A DNA stretch of 64,000 nt from Candidatus Zhuqueibacterota bacterium (GTDB lineage: Bacteria; Zhuqueibacterota; Zhuqueibacteria; Oceanimicrobiales; Oceanimicrobiaceae), in the NCBI GenBank assembly GCA_029261995.1, contig JAJDAF010000032.1:1-64000 (forward strand), read 5' to 3'. This document shows, one piece after another, positions 63,632 to 64,000 of this stretch. The notes under the pieces were generated by a model, which saw only the letters and a list, made by a program, of their open reading frames with translations, did no database searches and was not told where the DNA came from. How positions within the stretch are numbered: position 1 is the stretch's first letter; each line of letters starts with the position of its first letter. The position numbers and the translations under genes are program-made.

Positions 63632-64000
63632 TCACGGACCTTGGCGCTGCTGTTGCACAAGCTGAATCGTGGTCTGCGCCAGCGCCACGGTTTTGATGTT
63701 GATGTCCGGGTCTTCATTGAAAAAATGGTCGCTGCCTGGCGCTACGATTGTGATGCTGCGCGGCGCGATGATATCCGCGAGCAGGGTCAGGCCGTCATTC
63801 GGACCCTGTTCGCTCAGGATAGGATACTTGTCTCTCGAGTACTTGCTGAGCCCACCCGACAGCGACAGCCCGAGGTAGTTGATCACGAGAATATGGTCAG
63901 GAATAGTCAACCGCTTGAAGCGTGCTCTGCAATTCGCGGCGGACATGCTTAGAATTTCTTGTTTATCCCAGCCTTTGAATCTTCGCACGGCTTCAAACAG
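63632..64000 (-). CDS. C-terminal part of an alpha/beta-hydrolase-like protein (cut by right edge)
   Basis: The frame stays open from the stop at 63632 to the right edge (123 codons), so the start lies outside. The visible part has YPILSEQGPNDGLTLLAD and GSDHFFNEDPDINIKTVAL, which resemble the Asp and His segments of an alpha/beta-hydrolase triad (GPNDG with the acid, SDHFF with the His). The nucleophile region is not in the window, and a GLSLSGG motif at the start of the visible part is not clearly it. It is convergent with the HEAT genes. Confidence 0.6.
   Translation of the reverse strand: MFEAVRRFKGWDKQEILSMSAANCRARFKRLTIPDHILVINYLGLSLSGGLSKYSRDKYPILSEQGPNDGLTLLADIIAPRSITIVAPGSDHFFNEDPDINIKTVALAQTTIQLVQQQRQGP

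Overview
The window is chromosomal DNA, about half G+C by eye, from a Gram-negative bacterium that is probably in the FCB superphylum. Three secreted proteins (2312, 12364 and 46856) end in the YPNPFN-type domain used as a type IX secretion (T9SS) sorting signal. There is also a LytS/LytTR pair, an ABC permease fused to an M1 peptidase, a large FtsX-type permease, TonB and lipoproteins. This mix fits KSB1/Calditrichota-like or Ignavibacteria-like lineages; the placement is inference. No rRNA, CRISPR array, plasmid or phage genes were seen. There is one tRNA (Val, CAC).

Layout. 0-5 kb: the tail of an integrase-type transposase, an AT-rich sulfotransferase, a barrel-like exported protein, a T9SS-sorted S41 peptidase and a cache-domain lipoprotein closed by a strong terminator. 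5-12 kb: a short beta-propeller LytS kinase with its LytTR regulator, then an ABC ATPase and a permease/M1 peptidase fusion. 12-18 kb, minus strand: a CotH-family T9SS protein and an FtsX-type permease.

18-33.7 kb is the most interesting block. A near-consensus sigma-54 promoter (18088-18104) with inverted repeats about 150-170 bp upstream drives two paralogous ZU5-like proteins, which end at an intrinsic terminator. A long co-directional run follows: a degenerate AAA/TPR protein, a TPR protein, a Ser/Thr kinase-AAA-TPR giant, a zinc-ribbon/TPR protein, a zinc-ribbon/FHA protein, a complete oligopeptide-type ABC importer (binding protein, two ATPases, two permeases), and a sigma-54 activator with no sensor domain. 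Several of these genes overlap by a few bases. The layout suggests one signalling system: peptide uptake, then kinase/FHA phospho-signalling, then sigma-54 output. I do not recognise it as a described system.

33.7-46.8 kb: tRNA-Val, a 21-bp degenerate tandem repeat, tandem UspA protein, CBS-pair protein, zinc-ribbon/TPR protein, tryptophanase, TonB-like protein, an amidase lipoprotein with a decayed second amidase domain, an ECF sigma/anti-sigma pair, a threonine dehydratase-like enzyme, a TPR/FG-GAP exported protein and a YjbQ-family protein. 46.8-55 kb: one 2708-residue surface protein with an alginate-lyase-like region, 13 cadherin/Ig-like repeats, four DNRLRE domains and a T9SS tail. 55-64 kb: a trans-sulfuration PLP enzyme behind a second sigma-54-like promoter, a small winged-helix protein, an exported protein, a second ECF sigma/anti-sigma pair followed by three exported HEAT-repeat proteins, and the C-terminal part of an alpha/beta hydrolase cut by the right edge.
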